DNA of 6,471 bases from DASQPR01 sp035713725 (GTDB lineage: Bacteria > Actinomycetota > Actinomycetes > Mycobacteriales > Micromonosporaceae): contig DASTMZ010000163.1 of assembly GCA_035713725.1 (NCBI GenBank), positions 1-6,471 on the forward strand, read 5' to 3'. The position numbers and the translations under genes are program-made. Below are positions 1 through 6,059 of the stretch, piece by piece. Numbering within the stretch: the first letter of the stretch is position 1; every line of letters starts with the position of its first letter. Under the pieces are notes generated by a model that was given only the letters and a program-made list of their open reading frames with translations, was not told where the DNA came from and did not search any database.

Positions 1-177
1 CAGGTATTCACCCGGGAGGTGTTGCTGGAGCAAGTGTGGGGCTACCGGCACGCCGCCGACACCCGGCTCGTCAACGTCCACGTACAGCGGCTGCGTGCCA
101 AGATCGAGGCGGATCCGGAGCGTCCGGAGATCATCTTGACCGTTCGTGGGGTCGGGTACAAAGCGGGCACGAGCTAG
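1..177 (+). CDS. mtrA: Response regulator MtrA, C-terminal fragment (5' end outside window)
   Basis: The window opens inside this gene, in frame 1, and shows the last 58 codons before TAG at 175-177. The visible part is the C-terminal half of an OmpR/PhoB-type winged-helix DNA-binding domain. VFTREVLLEQVWGY is the helix leading into the HTH, ADTRLVNVHVQRLRAKI is the recognition helix, and TVRGVGYKAG is the C-terminal beta-hairpin wing. From memory this is nearly the same as the end of mycobacterial MtrA, an essential regulator of about 228 residues that acts on cell-division, wall-hydrolase and replication-linked genes. The phosphoacceptor receiver domain lies upstream of the window. The mtrB start follows 14 bases after the stop, so the two are very likely co-transcribed. 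The family is certain; the symbol rests on sequence resemblance plus the mtrB-lpqB context. Confidence 0.96.
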   Translation, partial: QVFTREVLLEQVWGYRHAADTRLVNVHVQRLRAKIEADPERPEIILTVRGVGYKAGTS

Positions 178-191
178 GCTCGTCGGCAGCG

Positions 192-2201
192 ATGCCAAAG
201 CCAGGTGTGTCACTCCCCCTGATGCGGCTGCGCGAGCGCACCTGGTCCGGCGTTCGACGCGGCCCGATGCGGCACGTCCTGCGAAGCGGTACGACGGTGG
301 GCACCGCGGTACGAGGCCGGTGGCGCCGGTCCATCCAGTTGCGCATGGTGACGTACACCGTGGTCGCGTCGTCCATCCTCGTCGCGCTCTTCGGCGTCTT
401 CGTCGTGACCCGAACCACAAACAGCCTCGTACACGCGAAGCAGGTCAGCGCGAAGGACCAGATTCAGAGCGGCGCCGCGACCGCGAAGAGCTACCTCGAC
501 CAGCTCGGCCAGCACGACGAGTCCACGGCAAGCGTGACGATGTTGTTGATCGTGGATAACCTGTCGCAGGGTGGCCCCGGCGGTCCGGTGCCGGTCGTCC
601 TGCTGTATCCGCCGGCCGGGCTCACAACGGTCTCACCGGCGAACTCGTCATCGACGGTGCCGATCGCCGCGCTCAATGCAGCGCTCGTCGATCTCCGCGA
701 GACTGTCGGCACGAGCCACCTTGCTCATCAGTTCGTCTCATGTACGGTCGTCAACGGCCGACCGCAGCCCTGCCTCGCCGTCGGCATCCCGGTGCCGAGC
801 GCTCGCGCCGGCGTCTTCCAGCTGTACTACCTGTTCCCGCTGACCGCCGAGGAGACCGCGGCGACGGTCACCCGCAACACCGTTCTGGTGATCGGTGCCG
901 CGCTGGTCCTCACCCTCGCGATCATGGCGTGGTTTGTCACGCAGATGGTGGTCCGCCCCGTCCGCCTCGCCGCCCGTACCGCACAACGACTGTCGGCCGG
1001 ACTGCTCGACCAGCGCATGGAGGTGCGCGGTGAGGATGACCTCGCGCTGCTGGGCGCCGCTTTCAACCAGATGGCGGTGAACCTGCAGCGGCAGATCGTC
1101 CGGCTCGAGGACATGTCACGCCTGCAACGGCGCTTCACCTCCGACGTGTCGCACGAGCTGCGTACCCCGCTCACGACCGTACGGATGGCCGCCGACCTGC
1201 TCTACTCGAATCGCGAGGACCTGACCCCGGTGATGGCGCGCAGCACCGAACTGCTCTACGCCGAGCTGGACCGCTTCGACGAACTGATGACGGACCTGTT
1301 GGAGATCAGCCGCTACGACGCCGGCTTCGCGGTGCTGGACGCGGAGCCGACCGATCTCGTGCCGACCGTGGGTCGGGTGGTGCGCGGACTGGCACCGCTC
1401 GCCGAGCACGCCGGAGTCACCGTCGAGGTAAAGGTTCCCGACGTACCCGTGATCGCCGAGGTCGACCCGCGTCGCGCGGAACGTGTGCTGCGAAACCTGG
1501 TGGGCAACGCGATCGAGCACAGCGAAGGGCGTCCCGTCGAGGTCACTCTCGGCATCGACGAGCACGCGGTCGCGGTCACCGTGCGGGATCACGGCATCGG
1601 ACTCAAGCCCGGCGAGGAAAAGCTCGTGTTCAACAGGTTCTGGCGTGCCGACCCGTCGCGGGCGCGCCAGACCGGTGGCACCGGACTCGGGCTTTCGATC
1701 AGCCTCGAGGACGCCCGGTTGCACGGCGGTTGGCTGGAGGCGTGGGGTGCGCCCCGGCGCGGCGCGCAGTTCCGGCTCACGCTGCCGGTGCGTGCCGGAG
1801 CGCGGTTGCTCGCGTCGCCGTTGCCACTGGTACCGCGAGATGCCGACGTAGCGACGGCGGTGGCGTTGCCGGCTGCAGCGAGCACGCCAGTGGTCGCCGC
1901 GGATCGCTCCGACGACCCGACCGTCACCGTCGACGTCACGAACAGCGCAACCGAGCGCTCCGACGACCGGACCGTCACCGTCGCCGCTACGAACAGCGCG
2001 GCCGACGATCCGACGACGGAGCTTGTCGGACCGAGCGGCGACGCAGCCGCCGAGCGTCCGGCGGTCGACGCTGGCGCGACCGTCGCCGCCGTAAACCTCA
2101 ACGACATCGTCATCGTCGACGTCGGCGCGGACGACGTGCCGGTCACGATCGACGACGCAGCCGACGTGCTTTCGATACACCGGAGCGCGAGCCATGGTTA
2201 G
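192..2201 (+). CDS. mtrB: Sensor histidine kinase MtrB
   Basis: This membrane sensor kinase of the MtrAB system has 669 residues from the chosen ATG. Two membrane segments, at about 53-74 and 229-251, flank an extracytoplasmic sensor domain of about 150 residues. A HAMP linker (about 252-304) follows, then the dimerisation/phosphoacceptor helix with SHELRTPL (His321). The ATPase domain has the N box NLVGNAIEH (435-443), the G1 box DHGIG (466-470) and the G2 box GGTGLGL (495-501), so the kinase looks intact. After about residue 532 there is a tail of about 135 residues rich in Ala, Asp, Val and Thr, with a 17-residue repeat. Mycobacterial MtrB is about 567 residues, so this tail is long. The sensor domain has two cysteines, Cys184 and Cys194, that could form a disulfide. 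The frame stays open back to base 36, but that start would overlap mtrA. ATG 192 has only a weak GGCAG (185-189) upstream; GTG 207 and ATG 222 are alternatives. Confidence 0.96.
   Translation: MPKPGVSLPLMRLRERTWSGVRRGPMRHVLRSGTTVGTAVRGRWRRSIQLRMVTYTVVASSILVALFGVFVVTRTTNSLVHAKQVSAKDQIQSGAATAKSYLDQLGQHDESTASVTMLLIVDNLSQGGPGGPVPVVLLYPPAGLTTVSPANSSSTVPIAALNAALVDLRETVGTSHLAHQFVSCTVVNGRPQPCLAVGIPVPSARAGVFQLYYLFPLTAEETAATVTRNTVLVIGAALVLTLAIMAWFVTQMVVRPVRLAARTAQRLSAGLLDQRMEVRGEDDLALLGAAFNQMAVNLQRQIVRLEDMSRLQRRFTSDVSHELRTPLTTVRMAADLLYSNREDLTPVMARSTELLYAELDRFDELMTDLLEISRYDAGFAVLDAEPTDLVPTVGRVVRGLAPLAEHAGVTVEVKVPDVPVIAEVDPRRAERVLRNLVGNAIEHSEGRPVEVTLGIDEHAVAVTVRDHGIGLKPGEEKLVFNRFWRADPSRARQTGGTGLGLSISLEDARLHGGWLEAWGAPRRGAQFRLTLPVRAGARLLASPLPLVPRDADVATAVALPAAASTPVVAADRSDDPTVTVDVTNSATERSDDRTVTVAATNSAADDPTTELVGPSGDAAAERPAVDAGATVAAVNLNDIVIVDVGADDVPVTIDDAADVLSIHRSASHG
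1905..2006 (+). repeat. 51-bp in-frame tandem duplication in the mtrB tail
   Basis: Two adjacent 51-base units (1905-1955 and 1956-2006) match at about 44 of 51 positions. They encode RSDDPTVTVDVTNSATE (residues 572-588) and RSDDRTVTVAATNSAAD (589-605), with 12 of 17 residues identical. The period is a whole number of codons, so the reading frame is kept. The repeat lies well after the G2 box of the kinase, outside any catalytic element. It looks like a fairly recent duplication in a fast-evolving disordered tail. Confidence 0.9.
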
Positions 2202-4092
2202 GCGAAGGAACAGATGGCTGGCCGCTGCCGGCGTCGTGCTGATCGGTGTCGCATCGGCCTGTGGCGTGCCGTCGTCGGGCAAGCCCGTCGCGGATCGCGC
2301 CATCTCAGCGGACCGTGCCGGCGGCGGCCTGGGCGCCATTGTCAATCCGCCGGGGCCGGGCGACGAGGCTGCGAGGACGCCGATCGGCTTGGTCGACACA
2401 TACCTAAGTGCGACCGCTGCTGCTACGAATGCGGAGGATCAGCTCAACGCCGCGCGCGCATTCATGGTGCCGCGCTTCGCATCCGACTGGAAGCCGAACG
2501 GGCCGGTCACCGTGGTGCGGCGCATCGGCGACTACACGGACAACATCACCGCGCCGGCCACCGACGAGGTCACCGGCACGTTCCAGATCGTCGGCCTATT
2601 CAGCGTTGATTTCGGCGAGCTGGGACCGCCGCAGTCGTCGCAGACCCAGATCAAGTTGACGTTCGAGACGGGTACGAACCCGGACGACGCCAAGAACGCC
2701 GACATCCGTTCGCCGGGAACGCTGCGGCTGACCGAGGCGCCACCGACGATGTTCATGTCCGAACAGGCGTTCCAGGCGTGGTTTCGGCCGCACCCGATCT
2801 ACTTCTGGGACAACAACAGCAAGTCCGCCCTCATCCCGGATCAGCGGTACCTCTCAACGGTTCTGTCGCCGACCGTACAAGCCACCAAGATCGTCAACTG
2901 GGTGCTCGCTGGACCGTCCGACTTGATCCAGGGAGCGACCGGGTCGATCCTGCCCGCCGGCACGAGCCTCGTGGATCCAACGGTCACGGTGGACAAGAAC
3001 ACGTTCGTGGTGAACCTGAGCCCCAGCGCGCGCACGCTCGCTAACCCGTCGCCGCTCGCGTTCCAGTTGCGATGGTCGCTCGGTGTGCTGCTCGCGAACC
3101 CGTCGAGCGGCGTCGTACCGAGCCCGGTGGAGATCGAGATTGACGGGCAGCGACAGGTCGTGTCGTCCGGCAACGACTATCGCGAGCGGGTGGAGAACCT
3201 CGCGCCGTCCGGTGCGACCGGCCAGGCCGCGACGTTCGCGATATCGAACGGCAAGGTCGTCGAGATCAGCGCCGACACATCCGCGAAGGTCACCACCGAG
3301 CTGGCGGCCCGGGACCAACCACGCGTCCTGAACAGTCAACGAAACTCCGACGCCGTGCTCGGCGCGGTAAACAATTCCGAGTCGGCCGCCGCGATCGTCC
3401 GGGTCGACGCCAGCCCCACGCAGTCACTGTGGATCCGGCGGACCGAGGGCCACCCGACCAGTGACTTCACGTTGGTGAAGGGCCTGCCGTCCGGCACCAT
3501 GAGCCGCCCGCAGTTCGTCGTGCAGCCACATGACGGCGTGGTCGTCGCGGTCAACGGGCAGCCGTACCTCGTCGACCAGTCGAATCACGTCCACGAGATC
3601 GGCCTGCCGAGCGGCATCGACGGCCTCACGTCGTTCGCGGTCGCGGCCGACGGGCACCGGATCGCATTCGTCTCCGGCGGCAACCTGTATCTGTCGGTGA
3701 TCACTAACAACGCCGCGCCGACGATGACCGCTCCCCGGCTCGTCCAGCTTGGATACCTCAACGCCGAGGCGACCATTCGCACCGTGACAGCGGTCGCGTG
3801 GAGCTCCGTCGACCAGCTCATCGTGGCCGGGATGGACAAGTCTCGCGCGGAGGTGGCGGAGATCTTCATCGACGGCTCGCTCGAGCCAACGCCTTACACC
3901 CAGGACTACGGAGCGTTGACCATCTCGCAAGTGCTGGCCCACTCGTACAACGGCCTGCAGGATTCGTTCTTCGATGACGTGATGCTGCAGACCGACCACG
4001 GCGCGTTTGCCGGCCGCTACGTTCGACTGCCGCTGCAGCTTGGGCCGGCGAACAAGGCGACGCCGTTGAAAGCGCCGTTCTTCCAGGACTGA
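2194..4092 (+). CDS. lpqB: Lipoprotein LpqB (GerMN domain plus beta-propeller)
   Basis: This 632-residue exported lipoprotein is the known partner of MtrAB; in mycobacteria it binds the MtrB sensor domain and affects MtrA phosphorylation. The N-terminus is a lipoprotein signal: basic MVRRRNR, a hydrophobic stretch, then VASAC with Cys23 as probable lipidation site. The lipobox is imperfect because Ala20, rather than Leu or Val, is at -3. Residues about 60-195 match the LpqB N-terminal region, about 215-325 the GerMN domain (DQRYLS... WVLAGPS... FQLRWSLGVLL), and about 365-625 the LpqB beta-propeller (for example VAWSSVDQLIVAG). Mycobacterial LpqB is about 583 residues, so the length is normal. 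ATG 2194 is chosen because it directly precedes the signal peptide and has GGAG at 2182-2185, 8 bases upstream. It overlaps the mtrB stop by 8 bases, implying translational coupling. An 11-bp duplication spans its stop codon. Confidence 0.95.
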   Translation: MVRRRNRWLAAAGVVLIGVASACGVPSSGKPVADRAISADRAGGGLGAIVNPPGPGDEAARTPIGLVDTYLSATAAATNAEDQLNAARAFMVPRFASDWKPNGPVTVVRRIGDYTDNITAPATDEVTGTFQIVGLFSVDFGELGPPQSSQTQIKLTFETGTNPDDAKNADIRSPGTLRLTEAPPTMFMSEQAFQAWFRPHPIYFWDNNSKSALIPDQRYLSTVLSPTVQATKIVNWVLAGPSDLIQGATGSILPAGTSLVDPTVTVDKNTFVVNLSPSARTLANPSPLAFQLRWSLGVLLANPSSGVVPSPVEIEIDGQRQVVSSGNDYRERVENLAPSGATGQAATFAISNGKVVEISADTSAKVTTELAARDQPRVLNSQRNSDAVLGAVNNSESAAAIVRVDASPTQSLWIRRTEGHPTSDFTLVKGLPSGTMSRPQFVVQPHDGVVVAVNGQPYLVDQSNHVHEIGLPSGIDGLTSFAVAADGHRIAFVSGGNLYLSVITNNAAPTMTAPRLVQLGYLNAEATIRTVTAVAWSSVDQLIVAGMDKSRAEVAEIFIDGSLEPTPYTQDYGALTISQVLAHSYNGLQDSFFDDVMLQTDHGAFAGRYVRLPLQLGPANKATPLKAPFFQD

Positions 4093-4115
4093 GCCCACCA
4101 CGAACCAGGACTGAG
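4083..4115 (+). repeat. 11-bp direct repeat spanning the lpqB stop codon
   Basis: CCAGGACTGAG occurs at 4083-4093, where it holds the last lpqB codons and TGA, and again at 4105-4115. The period is 22 bases, so the second TGA is in a different frame. The second copy sits just before the comF start region. It looks like a small local duplication; no function is evident. Confidence 0.8.
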
Positions 4116-4138
4116 GCTGTGACGAACGGCGCGCGGAA

Positions 4139-4891
4139 GTGACGGCTGCGGCCGGCGGGATCTTATCGGTGCTCGCGGATCTCGTGCTGCCGTCGAGATG
4201 TGCCGGCTGCGACATGGCACCCGGGCCGTCCGGGGTGTGCGAGACCTGCGCCGCGGCGCTCGCCGCTCTCGTCCCGTACGAGACGGTGCCCACACCGTGC
4301 CCGACCGGCCTGCCGCCGTGTGTGACGCTCGGAGCGTACGAGGGACCGCTGCGCCGCCTCGTCCTCGCGTACAAGGACGGTGGTCGGCATCGGCTGGCCC
4401 GGCCGCTCGCCGTGCCACTCGCGCGCGGCGTCGCCACGTGCGCCCGGCTGCTCGGCCGCGATCACGGCGCGCCCATCGTGCTCGTACCGGTGCCGAGCAG
4501 CGCCGCGGCCGCGCGTGCCCGCAACGGTGACCACATGCGTCGGCTCGGGCGGCGGCTGGTGGGCTCCCTCGATCGCTCCGGTTGGCCCGCGGCCGTTGCC
4601 CGACCGGTCGCCGCCCGGCCGCGACCGGACTCCGCTCACCTGTCCGCGCTCGACCGCGCGGCGCTGGCCACCGACGCGTTTGAGATCAGGAGCAGTACGG
4701 CACATCGTGTGGCTGCGGCAGCCGCCGCCGGCGCTTGCGTGATCGTGATCGACGACGTGCTGACCACCGGCGCAACGTTGGCCTCGCTGACCACTCGGCT
4801 CGCGAGCGCCGGAGTGGCCGTCCAGGGCGCCGCGACACTGGCCGCGACAGTGCGTCGCATCACGCCTGCGAGTCCGGCCGTTCCGAGTTGA
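4139..4891 (+). CDS. comF: ComF family protein (phosphoribosyltransferase-like, zinc-finger N-terminus)
   Basis: The predicted protein has 250 residues, typical of the ComF/GntX family. A short hydrophobic lead (about 8-18) is followed by a four-cysteine zinc-binding motif, CAGC (21-24) and CETC (34-37). Then come the family segment YEGPLRRLVLAYKDGG (68-82) and VLVPVPSS (114-121). The type I phosphoribosyltransferase PRPP loop is VIVIDDVLTTGAT (201-213), with the paired acidic residues and TTGAT intact. ComF in naturally competent bacteria is a cytoplasmic factor needed for DNA uptake and interacts with the DprA/ComFA machinery. In actinomycetes its role is not settled, and competence cannot be inferred from this gene alone. 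The GTG start at 4139 has GGAAG almost touching it. In-frame GTG 4169, with GGCGGGA at 4154-4160, has better spacing and would start right at the conserved LADLVLPSRCAGC; the true start could be either. It follows lpqB by 46 bases. Confidence 0.9.
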   Translation: MTAAAGGILSVLADLVLPSRCAGCDMAPGPSGVCETCAAALAALVPYETVPTPCPTGLPPCVTLGAYEGPLRRLVLAYKDGGRHRLARPLAVPLARGVATCARLLGRDHGAPIVLVPVPSSAAAARARNGDHMRRLGRRLVGSLDRSGWPAAVARPVAARPRPDSAHLSALDRAALATDAFEIRSSTAHRVAAAAAAGACVIVIDDVLTTGATLASLTTRLASAGVAVQGAATLAATVRRITPASPAVPS

Positions 4892-4948
4892 TCGAGCGAT
4901 CGGCGGCGGATAATTGAGGCTTCGGTGCCGATCCCGGCGCCGGCGGCG

Positions 4949-5008
4949 AAACCGACTTCGGAACCGACGGCGGAACCGACCGAAGAACTGACGGCCGAAC
5001 CGACCGCG
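4949..5008 (+). repeat. 12-bp tandem repeat, five units
   Basis: Five consecutive 12-base units start at 4949, 4961, 4973, 4985 and 4997. The core is GAACCGAC followed by four variable bases; the first unit begins AAACCGAC and the fourth has GAACTGAC. In the frame continuing from comF they would read KPTS, EPTA, EPTE, ELTA, EPTA, a Pro-Thr-Glu repeat like those of extended linkers. Only the last variable position of each unit and a few bases differ, so the array arose by unit duplication. Whether it is translated is unknown. Confidence 0.85.
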
Positions 5009-5114
5009 CCACTCGCCCGGGGGTGCATGTCCGTTGCGACGATATTCGCTACCGGGCGTGACTCACGGTCCTACGGCGGCTACCGTCGAAGACCACCGCA
5101 AAATCGCCCCGGTG

Positions 5115-5176
5115 CACGACGCGACCTGTCCGGGTCTTCCGACCGGAAAGACCCAGACCCAGGCAGTGCCGTCGTG
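5115..5176 (+). promoter_or_regulatory. Nested inverted repeats upstream of hpf
   Basis: An outer 7-bp arm pair, CACGACG (5115-5121) and CGTCGTG (5170-5176), encloses a hairpin. Its arms are GGGTCTTCC (5132-5140) and GGAAAGACCC (5145-5154), with loop GACC and one bulged A. A second copy of AGACCC (5155-5160) could pair with the same left arm instead, giving a mutually exclusive fold. No T-run follows, so a standard intrinsic terminator is unlikely. It may be part of the hpf 5' leader or mark the end of the comF transcript. Function is inferred only from base pairing. Confidence 0.45.
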
Positions 5177-5204
5177 ATCGGCGTACGAGGGGGGAGGAGC
5201 CGCC

Positions 5205-5237
5205 ATGAATCGGCCGGCGCGGGGGGCGAGCGAGTAA
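5205..5237 (+). CDS. Possible 10-residue leader peptide ORF upstream of hpf
   Basis: ATG 5205 to TAA 5235-5237 encodes MNRPARGASE. The preceding purine run has GGAGG at 5193-5197, exactly 7 bases from the ATG. This is the strongest-looking ribosome-binding site in the window, better than those of mtrB or comF. The ORF ends 99 bases before the hpf GTG and lies in the same frame as hpf, with no further stop in the 33 codons between. The peptide has no recognised motif. It could be a regulatory uORF that senses translation, which would suit a ribosome hibernation gene, or the strong site could be chance in a G-rich stretch. No homologue is known to me. Confidence 0.4.
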   Translation: MNRPARGASE

Positions 5238-5275
5238 ACATCCGGACCGGCCAGTCGACTGCTTGAGACATTCGG

Positions 5276-5308
5276 GCGGCTACCGACCGTCATCGATGTC
5301 GTAGCCGC
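5276..5308 (+). promoter_or_regulatory. Strong hairpin between uORF and hpf
   Basis: GCGGCTAC (5276-5283) pairs perfectly with GTAGCCGC (5301-5308). After one unpaired C at 5284, GAC (5285-5287) pairs with GTC (5298-5300), leaving a 10-base loop. This gives 11 base pairs with one bulge, ending 28 bases before the hpf start. No T-run follows. A leader structure that affects hpf translation or mRNA stability is a reasonable guess, not shown. Confidence 0.55.
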
Positions 5309-5309
5309 A

Positions 5310-5330
5310 CCCAGATCAGACTGGGGGAGG
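5310..5330 (+). promoter_or_regulatory. hpf ribosome-binding site with adjoining small hairpin
   Basis: GGGGGAGG (5323-5330) is a near-perfect Shine-Dalgarno sequence 6 bases before the hpf GTG, and it fixes the start. CCCAG (5310-5314) and CTGGG (5321-5325) can pair around a 6-base loop. That would tie up the 5' edge of the G-run but leave GGAGG (5326-5330) free, so any masking would be partial. Confidence 0.6.
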
Positions 5331-5336
5331 TCACGC

Positions 5337-6059
5337 GTGGACATCGTCGTGAAGGGCCGCAACGTGGACGTGCCGGCGCGCTATCGGCAGCACGTCGCGG
5401 AGAAGTTGCACAAGGTCGAGCGTTACGACGGCAAGATCATTCGAGTCGACGTCGAGCTATTCCACGAACGGAATCCGCGGCAGTCGGGCACCTGCCAGCG
5501 CGTCGAGATTACCTGTGCGTCTCGCGGACCCGTGGTCCGCGCCGAAGCCTCCTCCGGCGACTTCTACAGCGCCCTTGACCTCGCGATGACCAAGCTCGAC
5601 GCACGATTGCGCCGCTTCGCCGACCGTCGCCGCGTGCACCGCGGTCGGCGTGCGCCGGTCTCCGTCGCCGCCGCGACATCCGGCCTCGACGTCGCGAGTG
5701 ACGACCTGGTCGCGGCCACGGTGGCCGCTCAGGCAGCGGCCGCTCAGACCGCCGCCGCTGCGACGGCCGATGCCCGGGCCGCGGCCGCGTCGACCAACGG
5801 CAGCGCGCCGGAGGGGCACGTCACGCAGGGGTACGCGCCCTTCGACGACACCCCGACCGACGAGTTCGACGACCAACCGTGGCACATCGTGCGTGAGAAG
5901 GAACACCCGACCGAACCGATGACCGTGGACGACGCGCTGTTCCAGATGGAGATGGTCGGACACGACTTCTTCCTGTTCATGGACAAGGAATCCGGCCGGC
6001 CGAGCGTCGTATATCGGCGGCACGCGTACGACTACGGCGTCATCGCCCTAGCCAGCTGA
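5337..6059 (+). CDS. hpf: Long-form ribosome hibernation promoting factor HPF
   Basis: This 240-residue cytoplasmic protein binds the 30S decoding region and drives 70S dimerisation (100S), or hibernation, in stationary phase or stress. Residues 1-105 are the S30AE/YfiA fold: MDIVVKGRNVDVP, HVAEKLHKVERYD, then FYSALDLAMTKLDARLRRFADRRR with a basic end. Residues about 110-160 are an Ala-rich linker (VAAQAAAAQTAAAATADARAAAAS). Residues about 182-240 are the C-terminal dimerisation domain typical of the long form, with IVREKEHPTEPMTVDDA, FFLFMD and SVVYRRHAYDYGVIAL. Length and order of domains fit actinobacterial long HPF. GTG 5337 is supported by the ribosome-binding site 6 bases upstream and by the family N-terminus VVKGRNV. 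The long structured leader with a possible uORF suggests post-transcriptional control. In mycobacteria hpf sits between comF and secA1; here an exchanger gene follows after 64 bases. Confidence 0.95.
   Translation: MDIVVKGRNVDVPARYRQHVAEKLHKVERYDGKIIRVDVELFHERNPRQSGTCQRVEITCASRGPVVRAEASSGDFYSALDLAMTKLDARLRRFADRRRVHRGRRAPVSVAAATSGLDVASDDLVAATVAAQAAAAQTAAAATADARAAAASTNGSAPEGHVTQGYAPFDDTPTDEFDDQPWHIVREKEHPTEPMTVDDALFQMEMVGHDFFLFMDKESGRPSVVYRRHAYDYGVIALAS

Larger units (their letters stand above)
4892..5336 (+). other. 445-base comF-hpf intergenic region
   Basis: I see no recognised full-length gene here. In order, it holds a 7-bp inverted repeat just after comF (GATCGGC 4898-4904 with GCCGATC 4927-4933, no T-run), the palindrome CCGGCGCCGG (4934-4943), and a 12-bp tandem repeat (4949-5008). 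These are followed by a hairpin region (5115-5176), a 10-codon ORF with strong ribosome-binding site (5205-5237), and two more hairpins leading into the hpf ribosome-binding site. The comF frame has no further stop from 4892 until TGA ending at 5266. This may be an eroded ComF tail or chance in G+C-rich DNA. Promoters for hpf are expected here, but I could not locate one with confidence. Confidence 0.7.

Noticed and set aside
36..191. Longer mtrB reading from ATG 36
   Set aside because: It would overlap 142 bases of mtrA, and the added residues are Arg/Pro-rich out-of-frame translation of the MtrA DNA-binding domain.
1116..2399. 427-codon open frame on the minus strand
   Set aside because: It lies antisense to the certain mtrB and start of lpqB, its product has no recognisable domain and is Arg/His-rich, as expected for the opposite strand of G+C-rich coding DNA.
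3424..4437. 337-codon open frame on the minus strand
   Set aside because: It is antisense to lpqB and comF, both well supported by domains, and its product is low-complexity and basic.
4898..4943. Possible terminator after comF
   Set aside because: The 7-bp inverted repeat has a 22-base loop and no T-run; the adjacent CCGGCGCCGG palindrome is common in such G+C-rich DNA.
4949..5008. CRISPR-like array
   Set aside because: The units are only 12 bases and directly abut with no spacers, so this is a simple tandem repeat.
5059..5086. Promoter-like pair TGACTC and TACCGT, 16 bases apart
   Set aside because: Both boxes match weakly and many such pairs are expected by chance; no mapped start is available.
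4892..5336. tRNA, known riboswitch or small RNA gene in the gap
   Set aside because: I found no cloverleaf and no riboswitch consensus I recognise; only generic hairpins are visible.
5457..6023. 188-codon open frame on the minus strand
   Set aside because: It mirrors hpf, whose + strand product is unmistakable; the minus-strand product shows no motif.
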